DNA of 64,000 nt from contig NZ_CP036455.1 in assembly GCF_004323735.1 (NCBI RefSeq), positions 1,235,101 to 1,299,100 of the forward strand, written 5' to 3'. The position numbers and the translations under genes were made by a program. This document shows positions 9,488-24,600 of this stretch, one piece after another. A model generated the notes under the pieces. It was not told where the DNA came from, ran no database searches, and worked only from the letters and a program-made list of their open reading frames with translations. The first letter of the stretch is position 1, and each line of letters begins with the position of its first letter. The DNA comes from Streptomonospora litoralis (GTDB lineage: Bacteria > Actinomycetota > Actinomycetes > Streptosporangiales > Streptosporangiaceae).

Positions 9488-10722
<1,235 letters not shown>

Positions 10723-10778
10723 TCGCGGCGTAGCAGGCACCGCCGAGAACGCCGCGCGCCGCGCGCCGCATCCGGCAG

Positions 10779-10818
10779 GCGGGCGGGCCGACCGGGGACC
10801 GCCCCGGCGCCCGCCCGC
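10779..10818. terminator. GC-rich hairpin after cysM
   Basis: A perfect 10-bp outer stem (GCGGGCGGGC with GCCCGCCCGC) encloses an inner CCGGGG/CCCCGG stem. There is no T-tract. It probably ends the mec-cysO-cysM transcript in a high-GC actinomycete. Confidence 0.55.
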
Positions 10819-10895
10819 AGGTCCCGGCGCCCGCCCCGGCCACGAGGGCGGGGGCTGGTGGCCGAAGGAAGAACGCCGTTCGGTTGAATGGCCCC

Positions 10896-11705
10896 ATGAC
10901 GAGATTCGACTCCGCGACCGCCCTCGCCGCGGCCGCCGACGGACACTACACCGCCGACCTCGACCCCGGTTACCTCATCGGCAAGGCCATGAACGGCGGA
11001 TACCTGATGGCCGTCATGCAGCGCGCCGCCCTGGCGGCCTCCCCGCACCCGCACGCGGTGTCGTCGTCCTTCCACTTCATGCGCCCCGCCGTGGCCGGCG
11101 CGGCCGATGTCGAGGCGACCGTCCTCAAGGCCGGGCGCACCGTCGCCACCGTGCGCGTCGCCCTGCGCCAGGACGGCAAGGAATGCGTGACCGGAACCAT
11201 CGCCACCGCGGAGATCGACTCCGGTGCGGTCCCCGAGTACGCCGCGGCCGCGCCGCAGGCGCCGCCCCTGGACCGGTGCCGCCGCTACGACCCCCGCGCC
11301 GACGTCGAGAACGCGCCCGCCTTCACCCGCCGTGTCGCCCAGTTCTACACCGAGGACTCCTGGCAGCGCCTGCTGGGCCGCATCGCCGACCCCGTGCCCG
11401 AACTGGTGGGCTACGTGCACATCAGCGAAGAGGACGGCGGCCCCTCCGCCGACGACCCGGCACTGTTCCTGCCGCTGGCCGTGGACGCGCTCCCGCCCGT
11501 CGTCACCGTCTTCGGCGCTTGGCGCTGGGCCCCCACCGTCGAGCTCACCTGGCACATGCGCGCCGTACCCCAACCCGGTCCGCTCACCTTCCGGTCCCGC
11601 GCCGACGCCGTCAACGACGGCTGGTTCGACGAGACCGTGGACGTTTGGGACGTGAAGGGAACCCTCGTGGCGCAGAGCCGCCAGCTGGCGCGCGGCGGGC
11701 GGTAG
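10896..11705 (+). CDS. Acyl-CoA thioesterase-like double-hotdog protein (TesB-type)
   Basis: This 269-residue protein resembles actinobacterial thioesterase-family proteins with two hotdog domains. The N-terminal hotdog includes GKAMNGGYLMAVMQRAAL (central helix) and SSSFHFMRPA, and the C-terminal half includes WRWAPTVELTWHMRA and the late QSRQLA strand common in this family. Such enzymes hydrolyse acyl-CoA thioesters. ATG 10896 is preferred over TTG 10884. In M. tuberculosis this slot between cysM and the Rv1339 gene holds a rhomboid protease and murI, neither of which is here. Confidence 0.75.
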   Translation: MTRFDSATALAAAADGHYTADLDPGYLIGKAMNGGYLMAVMQRAALAASPHPHAVSSSFHFMRPAVAGAADVEATVLKAGRTVATVRVALRQDGKECVTGTIATAEIDSGAVPEYAAAAPQAPPLDRCRRYDPRADVENAPAFTRRVAQFYTEDSWQRLLGRIADPVPELVGYVHISEEDGGPSADDPALFLPLAVDALPPVVTVFGAWRWAPTVELTWHMRAVPQPGPLTFRSRADAVNDGWFDETVDVWDVKGTLVAQSRQLARGGR

Positions 11706-11930
11706 CAGGCGGTGTCGGATGTCGGTGACCTGGGCGGACACTCCTCGTTGGCAAATGTGAAGTGCTCACATGTGACTCAACACGCGTGAGACTCGGGCCA
11801 CATTCGGTACCGCCGGTGCGGTCATTGGGGTAGACCCGTAACACGGAGAACATGCAGCGGCCCGCCTCGCGATACACCGGCTTAACGTGTGCGTCTCCGC
11901 GGAGGCACCCCATCGAAAAGGCAATGCACC

Positions 11931-12701
11931 GTGCGACTCACCATCATCGGCTCTTCGGGAAGCTTCCCCGGTCCGGCCAGTCCCGCGTCCTGCTATCTGG
12001 TGGAGGCCGACGGGTTCCGGCTCCTGCTGGACATGGGCAACGGGGCGCTCGGCGTGCTGCAGCGGCACGTCGACATCTACCGGATCGACGCCGTCTACCT
12101 CAGCCACCTGCACGCCGACCACTGCTTCGACCTCTGCTCGTACTGGGTCGCCCGCACCTATCCTCAGGGCGGGCCCAAACCCCCCATCCCCGTCTACGGC
12201 CCGCCCGGCGTGGCCGAACGCATGGCCGACGCCTACGGCCTGGACCGCGACCCCGGTATGCGGGAGACATTCGAGTTCCGCGAACTCGCGCCCGGTGAGA
12301 TCGGGATCGGCCCGATGACAGCGCGCCTGGACCGGGTGAACCATCCCGTGGACGCCTTCGGCATCCGCCTGGAGCACGAGGGCAGCAGCCTCACCTACAG
12401 CGGCGACACCGGTGCCTGCGACGAACTCGTCGAGCTCGCCACCGGGACCGACCTGTTCCTGTGCGAGGCGTCCTTCCACGACCACCGCGAACACCCGAAG
12501 GACATGCACCTCACCGGTAGCGAGGCCGGAGACCACGCGAGGCGAGCCGCGGCCCGGCGCCTGGTGCTGACCCACCTGGTGCCCTGGAACGACGACGAGT
12601 GCACGCTCGCCGAGGCGCGCGGCGCGTTCGACGGCCCGATCGACATCGCGCGCTCCGGCGCCGTCTACGAGGTCGGCCGCGCCGCCCTCAACCCCGTGTA
12701 G
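11931..12701 (+). CDS. Metallo-beta-lactamase-fold hydrolase, Rv1339-like phosphodiesterase
   Basis: This 256-residue MBL-fold protein opens with the family strand MRLTIIGSSGSFPGP and carries the metal motif HLHADHC, the later bridging region TYSGDTGACDEL and the final His in LTHLVPW. The M. tuberculosis ortholog Rv1339, in the same gene neighbourhood, is reported to be an atypical class II cAMP phosphodiesterase. GTG 11931 is chosen because AAAAGG lies about 9 bases upstream and the longer frame from 11889 adds an unrelated leader. The gene likely shares its ancestral operon with rph and rdgB, now separated by an opposite-strand lipoprotein gene. Confidence 0.85.
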   Translation: MRLTIIGSSGSFPGPASPASCYLVEADGFRLLLDMGNGALGVLQRHVDIYRIDAVYLSHLHADHCFDLCSYWVARTYPQGGPKPPIPVYGPPGVAERMADAYGLDRDPGMRETFEFRELAPGEIGIGPMTARLDRVNHPVDAFGIRLEHEGSSLTYSGDTGACDELVELATGTDLFLCEASFHDHREHPKDMHLTGSEAGDHARRAAARRLVLTHLVPWNDDECTLAEARGAFDGPIDIARSGAVYEVGRAALNPV

Positions 12702-12827
12702 GGGGTGGTGTCCCGCCCGTGCGGCGAGCGAGCGGTCGGATACCGCGCGGCCGCGGCGCACCCGGGGAGCGTGCCGCGGTTCCGGACCGAGTAAGCAGGG
12801 GGTGCCTACGGCCCGGAATCCGGCCGC

Positions 12828-13607
12828 TCAGCCGCGCTCGGGCTGTGCTTCGCCCGAAGGCCCGCCGGTCCGTTCGTCCGCTTGCCACGTGTGCTGGGAG
12901 GACTCCGGGCGCGGCGACGCCGAATCGCCGGCCTCCTGCGGCGCGCTGTCGGCCATCAGCTCTCGGGCGGTGCCGGTGGCCGCGGCGAGCAGGTCGCCCG
13001 TCTCCACCCGCGGCGTGTTGCTGGTCGTGGAGACCAGCATGCCCGGAAGGTGCAGCTTCACCCCGGAGAACATCTCGCCCCCGTCCCACTCGGCGACGCC
13101 GCCCATGGCCGCAACCGCGTCGGTGGTGAAGAAGGAGGGGCCGCGCTGCGCCTTCACGGGAACGTGGCCGGGATAGGCCACCAGGCTCTTCTCCGGCGCG
13201 AAGGTGACCATCACCACTTCGCTGCCGTCGCGGGGGTCGAAGCCGGCCCACGAGCACTCCAGCCGGGTGTCCGTGCGCACCTCGGTGAACTCCGGCTCCT
13301 CCAGTTGCGCGACGACGTCGGACATGCGCTCCTCGATGCCGGTCGCCTCGCACGAGACGGGGAGCGTCCGCGGGTCCACGCGGCGGTCCTCGACGCCTCC
13401 CTCCACCGTGCTGGGCGAGACCGTCGGAGTGGTCACGGGCTCGCCGCCGACATCGGCCCAGCCGGGTGCGGGCGTGGAGCCGCTTGCGGACGGAGACTCC
13501 TTTGGGGACGCTCCGGACTCCGGAGCGCAGCCGGTGACGGTCAGCGCGAGTAGGACCGCGCCGATCGGCCACCGTGCCCGCGCCAGCTCACTTGGAACGA
13601 ATCTCAT
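12828..13607 (-). CDS. Putative lipoprotein of unknown function
   Basis: This 259-residue protein has a lipoprotein signal: positively charged N-terminus, hydrophobic ALLALTV and lipobox VTGC (Cys about 27). A Ser/Pro/Gly linker follows, then a globular region with two cysteines (VSCEATG, LECSW), which could form a disulfide as in DUF3558-type actinobacterial lipoproteins. The C-terminus is again low in complexity. It is inserted, on the opposite strand, between the Rv1339-like gene and rph. The function is unknown and the DUF3558 resemblance is by pattern only. Confidence 0.75.
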   Translation of the reverse strand: MRFVPSELARARWPIGAVLLALTVTGCAPESGASPKESPSASGSTPAPGWADVGGEPVTTPTVSPSTVEGGVEDRRVDPRTLPVSCEATGIEERMSDVVAQLEEPEFTEVRTDTRLECSWAGFDPRDGSEVVMVTFAPEKSLVAYPGHVPVKAQRGPSFFTTDAVAAMGGVAEWDGGEMFSGVKLHLPGMLVSTTSNTPRVETGDLLAAATGTARELMADSAPQEAGDSASPRPESSQHTWQADERTGGPSGEAQPERG

Positions 13608-13805
13608 CGCGTGGTGACCTCTACCAGCCGACGGTGCTCAGGCCGCCCGCGATCCCAGACCGCGTCGGCGCCTCCCATGGTGTCACCCTTCGGACGCGAA
13701 GCGGCGCACGGAGGCGGGACCGTAAGCCAAGGGATACCTCCCCTGCACCGGGGCTCCATGTTCGCCCGGGGCGCGGCGGTCGGGCCGCACCGATAGGCTT
13801 CGCGC

Positions 13806-14525
13806 ATGGCACGACCCGACGGACGCGCTCCGAACCAACTGCGACCCGTGAAGATCACCCGCGACTGGCTGCGGCATGCGGAAGGCTCCGCGCTCATCGA
13901 GTTCGGCGACACCCGCGTGCTGTGCGCGGCGAGTGTCGAGGACGGCGTGCCGCGCTGGCGGCGCGGCACCGGTGAAGGATGGGTCACCGCGGAGTACGCG
14001 ATGCTGCCCCGCGCCACCGACACCCGCGGGGCGCGGGAGTCCGTCAAGGGCAAGATCGGTGGGCGGACCCACGAGATCTCCCGCCTGGTCGGGCGGTCGC
14101 TGCGCGCGGTGGTGGACTTCAAGGCGATGGGCGAGCACACCGTGACCCTGGACTGCGACGTGCTCCAGGCCGACGGCGGCACCCGCACCGCGGCGATCAC
14201 CGGGGCCTACGTAGCCCTGGCCGACGCCTTCAAGTACCTGCGCAAGAAGCGCAATCTGAAGAACAACCCGCTCAAGGGGTCGGTGTCGGCGGTCAGCGTC
14301 GGCATCATCCAGGACCAGGCCAGGCTCGACCTGAACTACCTGGAGGACTCCGTCGCGCAGACGGACATGAACGTCGTGGTCACCGGCGACGGCAGCTTCG
14401 TGGAGGTCCAGGGCACCGCGGAGGGCGCCCCCTTCGACCGCGCGAAACTCGACAGTCTGCTGGACCTGGCCGTGGCCGGCTGCGGCGACCTGACCCAGGA
14501 GCAGAAGAAGGCGCTGGCGGGATGA
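13806..14525 (+). CDS. rph: Ribonuclease PH
   Basis: This 239-residue phosphorolytic 3'-5' exoribonuclease trims tRNA 3' ends using inorganic phosphate. The RNase PH N-terminus [13 protein letters not shown], the ring-forming core and the phosphate-binding block [12 protein letters not shown] are all present, and length is standard. Its stop overlaps the start of rdgB by 4 bases (ATGA). The rph-rdgB pair is conserved across actinobacteria. Confidence 0.96.
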   Translation: MARPDGRAPNQLRPVKITRDWLRHAEGSALIEFGDTRVLCAASVEDGVPRWRRGTGEGWVTAEYAMLPRATDTRGARESVKGKIGGRTHEISRLVGRSLRAVVDFKAMGEHTVTLDCDVLQADGGTRTAAITGAYVALADAFKYLRKKRNLKNNPLKGSVSAVSVGIIQDQARLDLNYLEDSVAQTDMNVVVTGDGSFVEVQGTAEGAPFDRAKLDSLLDLAVAGCGDLTQEQKKALAG

Positions 14526-15169
14526 GCGACCGCACCACGGTGGTGCTGGCCACCCGCAACGCCAAGAAGGTGCCGGAGCTGCGGGCCATCCTGGGTGAGG
14601 CCGGCCTCGACGCGGACGTGGTGGGGCTGGGCGACTACCCGGATGCGCCCGAGGTCGCCGAGACCGAGTCCACGTTCGCCGGGAACGCGCTGCTGAAGGC
14701 TCGCGCGGTCGCCCGGCACACCGGGCTGCCGGCCGTGGCCGACGACTCCGGGCTGCGCGTGGACGCGCTCAACGGGATGCCGGGCGTGCTGTCGGCCCGC
14801 TGGTCGGGGCGGTTCGGTCGGCAGGCGGGCGATATGGACGCGGCCAACCTCGACCTGGTCCTCGACCAGCTCGCGGACACACCCGAGGAACGGCGGGGGG
14901 CGGAGTTCGTGGCCGCGGCGGTCCTCGTCGTACCGCGGGGCGCGCGGCCCGCCGCCGAGGAGGAGATCGAAGAGGTCGCCGAGGGGGTGCTGCGCGGCAG
15001 GCTGATCGGCGACCGGCGCGGGGAGAACGGCTTCGGCTACGACCCGGTCTTCGTCCCCGACGGTGAGATGCGGACCACCGCCCAGATGAGCGCGGCGGAG
15101 AAGAACGCAATCAGCCACCGCGGCATCGCCTTCCGCAAGCTCGCGCGGCGCTTCCGTGAGCTGTTCTGA
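14522..15169 (+). CDS. rdgB: Non-canonical purine NTP pyrophosphatase (RdgB/HAM1)
   Basis: This 215-residue enzyme removes dITP, XTP and ITP from the nucleotide pool. The family signatures are [12 protein letters not shown] at the N-terminus, the catalytic [13 protein letters not shown], and the C-terminal FGYDPVFVP with [10 protein letters not shown]. The start codon lies inside the rph stop (ATGA overlap), so translation is coupled. No gene follows before the ribosomal RNA promoters. Confidence 0.96.
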   Translation: MSDRTTVVLATRNAKKVPELRAILGEAGLDADVVGLGDYPDAPEVAETESTFAGNALLKARAVARHTGLPAVADDSGLRVDALNGMPGVLSARWSGRFGRQAGDMDAANLDLVLDQLADTPEERRGAEFVAAAVLVVPRGARPAAEEEIEEVAEGVLRGRLIGDRRGENGFGYDPVFVPDGEMRTTAQMSAAEKNAISHRGIAFRKLARRFRELF

Positions 15170-15268
15170 GCCGATCGGGTACCCGGCGGGGCGCGTCGAG
15201 GAGGCCGAGGGCGGTGAATCCCCCGGCGCGCACCGCCGGACGGAGCCGTGCGGTGGGTCAGCAGGCGG

Positions 15269-15298
15269 TTTGCGATGCGGCGGCGCAGGGGTTAAAGT
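15269..15298 (+). promoter_or_regulatory. Candidate rRNA promoter P1
   Basis: TTTGCG (15269-15274) and TAAAGT (15293-15298) are separated by 18 bases. The -10 is followed by GAAAGGC, echoed at P3. This is a consensus-like guess, not proof of transcription. Confidence 0.4.
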
Positions 15299-15391
15299 GA
15301 AAGGCTGACGCGGACAGACATCCGACACCGTGGTTCGGGCTCAGCCCGGGCCGGGCGGGACGGAGCGTCGGTCCGCGGTTCGGGAGAACCG

Positions 15392-15421
15392 TTCGCGACA
15401 TCGACCGCGAGTTGGTAACCT
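15392..15421 (+). promoter_or_regulatory. Candidate rRNA promoter P2
   Basis: TTCGCG (15392-15397) and TAACCT (15416-15421) are separated by 18 bases, the same geometry as P1 and P3. The -35 is weak. Confidence 0.35.
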
Positions 15422-15682
15422 GGACAGAGCAAGCTAGCCGAGAACCGAACATCCACGCGATGGCCGGTCGGCCGGTCCACCACATGGACAACACGGGCGC
15501 TCAGCGGCCGTGCTCCCAGCACTTGCGAGAGTCTCGATCGATTACCTGTCGGCGTGTCCGGCGGGCGGCAATCGGGGCGGCACGGAACGAATCCGCCGGC
15601 TACGGCGGCGCGTTTCCAAAGCGAGTGCGTTCTGTGTGATGGACAGTGCAGCGTTTTCGGGTTGCATCGCGAATTCGTCGAT

Positions 15683-15712
15683 TTGGTGGGTTTGCGGGGG
15701 TCCTGCTAACGT
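15683..15712 (+). promoter_or_regulatory. Candidate rRNA promoter P3
   Basis: TTGGTG (15683-15688) and TAACGT (15707-15712) are separated by 18 bases, with GAAGGC immediately after the -10 as at P1. It is the closest of the three to the 16S gene. Confidence 0.4.
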
Positions 15713-15854
15713 GAAGGCATAACAAAGAGCGGATCGGCGCTTGGCCCGGTGGTTTCCGGGAAAGGCGCGGGGTTCGCGGGGAGATGCCGTCTCTTGGGAA
15801 GAGCCTGTGCGGGTCCGCTGGTTGCGGGTCGGGGCTTGTGCCGGATGAGCGGTT

Positions 15855-15880
15855 GTTTCTTGAGAACTCAACAGCGCGTG
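15855..15880 (+). promoter_or_regulatory. rRNA leader antitermination-like motif
   Basis: The leader contains TTCTTGAGAACTCAACAGCG. A TGAGAACTCAA motif at this distance before 16S is common in actinobacterial rRNA leaders, where it is thought to act in antitermination/processing (boxA/nut-like). The sequence TGAG-AA-CTCA is itself palindromic. Confidence 0.6.
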
Positions 15881-16026
15881 TTTGTTTTTATGTGCCATGT
15901 TTGTTTTGGCCCCGTGGAGCCGGCCTGCCTGTGCGGTGGGTGGCGGTTCCGGGGTTCCTTTGATGGGCCCGGGGTTCCCATCCCGTGTTCGGGGTGGTTT
16001 TCTGGGTCGTGTCAGGGTTCGAACCT

Positions 16027-21093
<5,067 letters not shown>

Positions 21094-21174
21094 CCACGGA
21101 TGCTGGGTGTTCGCGCACATTGTTCACAGGTTTTCCCTGTTCCGCATGCTGTGGTGTGTGGGGTGGGGTGTTGG

Positions 21175-21292
21175 TTTGCGGTGGTGATAGCGGGAGGGTC
21201 ACACCCGGTCTCTTTCCGAACCCGGTCGTTAAGTCTCTTTGCGCCGATGGTACTGCCTCCATGGTGGGGGTGGGAGAGTAGGTTGCCGCCGC
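21175..21292 (+). rRNA. rrf: 5S ribosomal RNA
   Basis: About 118 nt with the standard loop segments: GTGGTGATAGCGGGAGGGT, CCGAACCCGGTCGTTAAG and GCGCCGATGGTACTGC, closed by complementary ends (TTTGCGGTGGT with GCCGCCGCA). It lies 81 bases after 23S. The exact ends are set by pairing and may be off by one or two bases. Confidence 0.95.
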
Positions 21293-21303
21293 ATTTTTTT
21301 TGG

Positions 21304-21339
21304 TGGGGGGTTCCGTTTCGGCGGAGCCCCCCATTTTTT
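21304..21339 (+). terminator. rRNA operon intrinsic terminator
   Basis: A 12-bp stem (TGGGGGGTTCCG with CGGAGCCCCCCA, one T-G pair) has a 6-base loop and is followed by TTTTTT. It is the only classical T-tract terminator seen in the window, directly after 5S. Confidence 0.9.
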
Positions 21340-21637
21340 ATGCCCAAGTGCAGCACCGCATCCAGGTGCCGCCTGTATCCCGTCGGCCGCGCCTCCCGCA
21401 GCCGGGTGGCCCATGTCGCCCCGAGTCGTCACCGGTCGTGATTGACCTCCTCCACTGTGATCACACTGTTGGTTCCCGGGCCGGATTCCAGTGATGGCCC
21501 TGGTGATCAGTGCGGGTATCGTGTTCTACGGGTTCCGGCAAGTCCCCCGCCGTGCCGAGCCTGCTCTACAAGATTGTGCTGAACCGATTCGACCTGTTCG
21601 CGCGTCCTACGTATAGGCGTATGCGGTCGAGTCGAGA

Positions 21638-24600
21638 GTGCCAGGGGGCATCCAACTGAGTGAGAGCACTTCCGGTGACGGCGACATCGCGCCGCGCCGT
21701 GACGCCGAGACGCCTGACGACGACGGTCGTGCTGCGGGGGACGCAGCGCGCTGGGGGAGTGGCTCAGGTCGCGGTCCCGGCGGGAAGACCGACGACCGCA
21801 TGAATCGACCCGATGGTGCTGCGATGACGAACGAGCGGGACGACGACTCCATGGAGAAGGGGAATCACGAGGGCGGCGGTGAACCCGAGGCGCCGGCCGA
21901 GGAAGCGGCTCCCGCCGCGCCCGGCGAGCAGGCCGCTGCGGACGGGACCTCTGCCCGGACCTCCTCCGAAGTCTCCGAAGACGAGGTCGCCGAGGAGAGC
22001 CGCGACGACTCCGGTGAAGCGGCGAGCGGTGCAAGCGCCTTCAAGGACAGCGGCAGCTTCTTCCGCGATCAGGTGGCTCGTACGCTGGCCGAGCAGGGCT
22101 TCGACCTGAGGAAGGACGGCACTTGGGGCTCCGCGGTCCCTGAGGAGCCGACCGCCGGTGCGACAGGCGAGCGTTCGGGGGAGGGCGGCGAGGACACCGG
22201 CTCCGACGTGCCCGAGTCCGGTCCCGCGGCATCGGTCGCGTCCACCGACAGCGACAGCCGCGCTGCCCAGGCCGACATCGGCGCAGCCGCGTCCGCGGAG
22301 CCCTCTCGAGAATCGGGACCTCCCGCCCCCACTGACGTCTCCAATGACGCGGCTAGCGCCGACGACGATGACAAGACTTCCGCGTCCGGTGCCGCTACCG
22401 TGGAACCGTCCTCGCCGTCGGCCGCGAACGCGTCGGCCGGATCCGCCGCGGCGCCCGCCGCCGGTGGATCGACCCCGCGTGTCTCCGACACCAGGACAGG
22501 CGGCAGCGGGTCCGACGAAGGCGCCGCAGATGCCGACCCCGAAGGCCGAGCCGAGTTCCGTGCCTACCCGGCAACCGAGTTCGAGCGGTCCGGATCGGAC
22601 GCAGGCGGCACGACGGCGGCTCCCATCGGCGGCCGGGATGAGCCGCAGGCGTCCGAAACACGCGACGAAGATGCCGAAAGCGCCAAGGAAGGCGCCGACG
22701 AGTCGCGCTCCTGGTTCACCCCACGCGTTTCCTCGCGCTCGGCTGCCGATGCCGAGAAGCCCCCGTCCGACGCGAGCGCCCGCGAACAATCCGGCTACCA
22801 GCCGTCCGCCGGTTCCGGTCAGTCCGCAAACGACGCCTCCGAGGCCGCCGCAGGCTCCGCAGGACCCGCCGCCGGTGGGGAGTCCGGGCACGAAGCCGCT
22901 GGAACCCGCCGATCCGCACCGGTCGGCGACACCGGCGACGCGTCCGCATCATCGGGGGAGCCCGCTTCGGGCGCCCATGACGCGGCCGGCGGTACCCCCG
23001 CCTCCGGCCCCGGTGCCTCAGCGCAGTCTCCGCACGCCGATCCGGCATCCCGACGCGCCGCCGAGTCCGACCCGCAGGGCAGCGACCGGGCGCCGCGGGC
23101 TGCCGCCGCGGGCGGCGCCGCTGCGGCGGCTGCGGCCGGTTCGGCCTCGTCCGCCGACTCCCTGGAGTCGGCGGAGCCCGCCAAGTCCGCCGGGACCTCC
23201 GCCTCCCCCCGCACGGCGGCCGACAGCGGCGGCGCCCCGCGCCGCGGCGCTGCCCGCGACGACTCAGGCGGCCGCTCCGAGCCGGGACACGGCGGTGCGT
23301 CCCACCCCGGCGACCGCTCGCGCACCCCCCGTTCCCCGGCCGCCGAGGCGGCGTCGGGGTCCGCAGCGGCGTCCGGCGCCGCCGACGGCTCCTTCGGCAC
23401 AGCGGGCGGGCCGAGCGGCGCTCGTTCCACCTCGCCGTCCGACCCCGCCGCCCACAGCCCTGCCGGGCCGCCCGGCGGCACCGGTCCATCCGGCCGACCC
23501 GGTCCCGGTGGCCCGTCGGGGCCCTCCGGCCCGTCCGGTCCCACCCGTCCGCCCGGCCGCGGCGGTCCCCCGCCGCCCGGCGGCGGAGGCGGCAAACCCA
23601 AGGCCAAGGCGAAGAAGCCCTTCTGGTGGCGCGCTTCCCGGACGACGATGATCGCCTTCGGGATCCTCGCCGTACTCGTCCTCAGCGGCTTCGGCGTCGC
23701 CTACGCGACGATCGAGGTGCCCGACGTCGCGAAGGAGGAGGCGACCAACCAGGGCTCCACGTTCTTCTACGCCGACGGTGAGACGCAGTTCGCCGAGCGC
23801 GGCGTCGACCGCGAGCCCGTCGACTACGACCAGATCCCCACGAGGGTCCAGGAAGCGGTCATCTCCGCCGAGGACCGCGGCTACTGGGACTCACCGGGTG
23901 TCTCCATCACCGGCACGGTCCGCGCCGTGTGGTTCACCGTCACCGGGCAGCAGGTCCAGGGCGGCTCCACCATCACTCAGCAGTTCGTCCGGAACTACTT
24001 CGAGGGCGTCAGCCGGGAGCAGACCGTCTCCCGCAAGCTGAAGGAGATCATCATCGCCCTCAAGGTGGACCAGTCCCCGGGCATGGACAAAGAGTGGGTG
24101 ATGGAGCAGTACCTGAACACCATCTACTTCGGCCGCAACGCCTACGGGATCCAGTCGGCCGCCCAGGCGTACTACCACAAGGACGTCGGCGAACTCACCG
24201 GATCGGAGGCCGCGTTCCTCGCTGCCGCCATCCAGCAGCCGAGCCTCTACGGCCAGGCCGACGAGAGTTACACCGACGACATGAGGGGCCGCTGGCAGTA
24301 CGTCGTCGACGGCATGGTCGAGGTTGACGCCATCACCCAGTCCGAAGCCGACAAGATGGAGTTCCCCAAGCCCAAGGCGCAGCGCCCGGCCAACAGCACC
24401 GACCTCAGCGGCTTCAAGGGCTACATGCTCCAGCAGGCCATGGAGGAGCTGAAGGAACTCGGCTACACCGAGGACAACATCAACCGCGGCGGCTACAAGG
24501 TCGTCACGACCTTCGACCAGCAGACCATGCGGATGGCCAAGCAGGCGGTGGAGGACACCGTCGACGTCGGGTCGCTGCCCGACGGGGTCCGCGCGGGACT

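Noticed and set aside
16015-16024. GGTTCGAACC resembling a tRNA T-arm just before 16S
   Set aside because: No acceptor stem, D-arm or anticodon arm could be placed around it; it is a chance palindrome in the leader.
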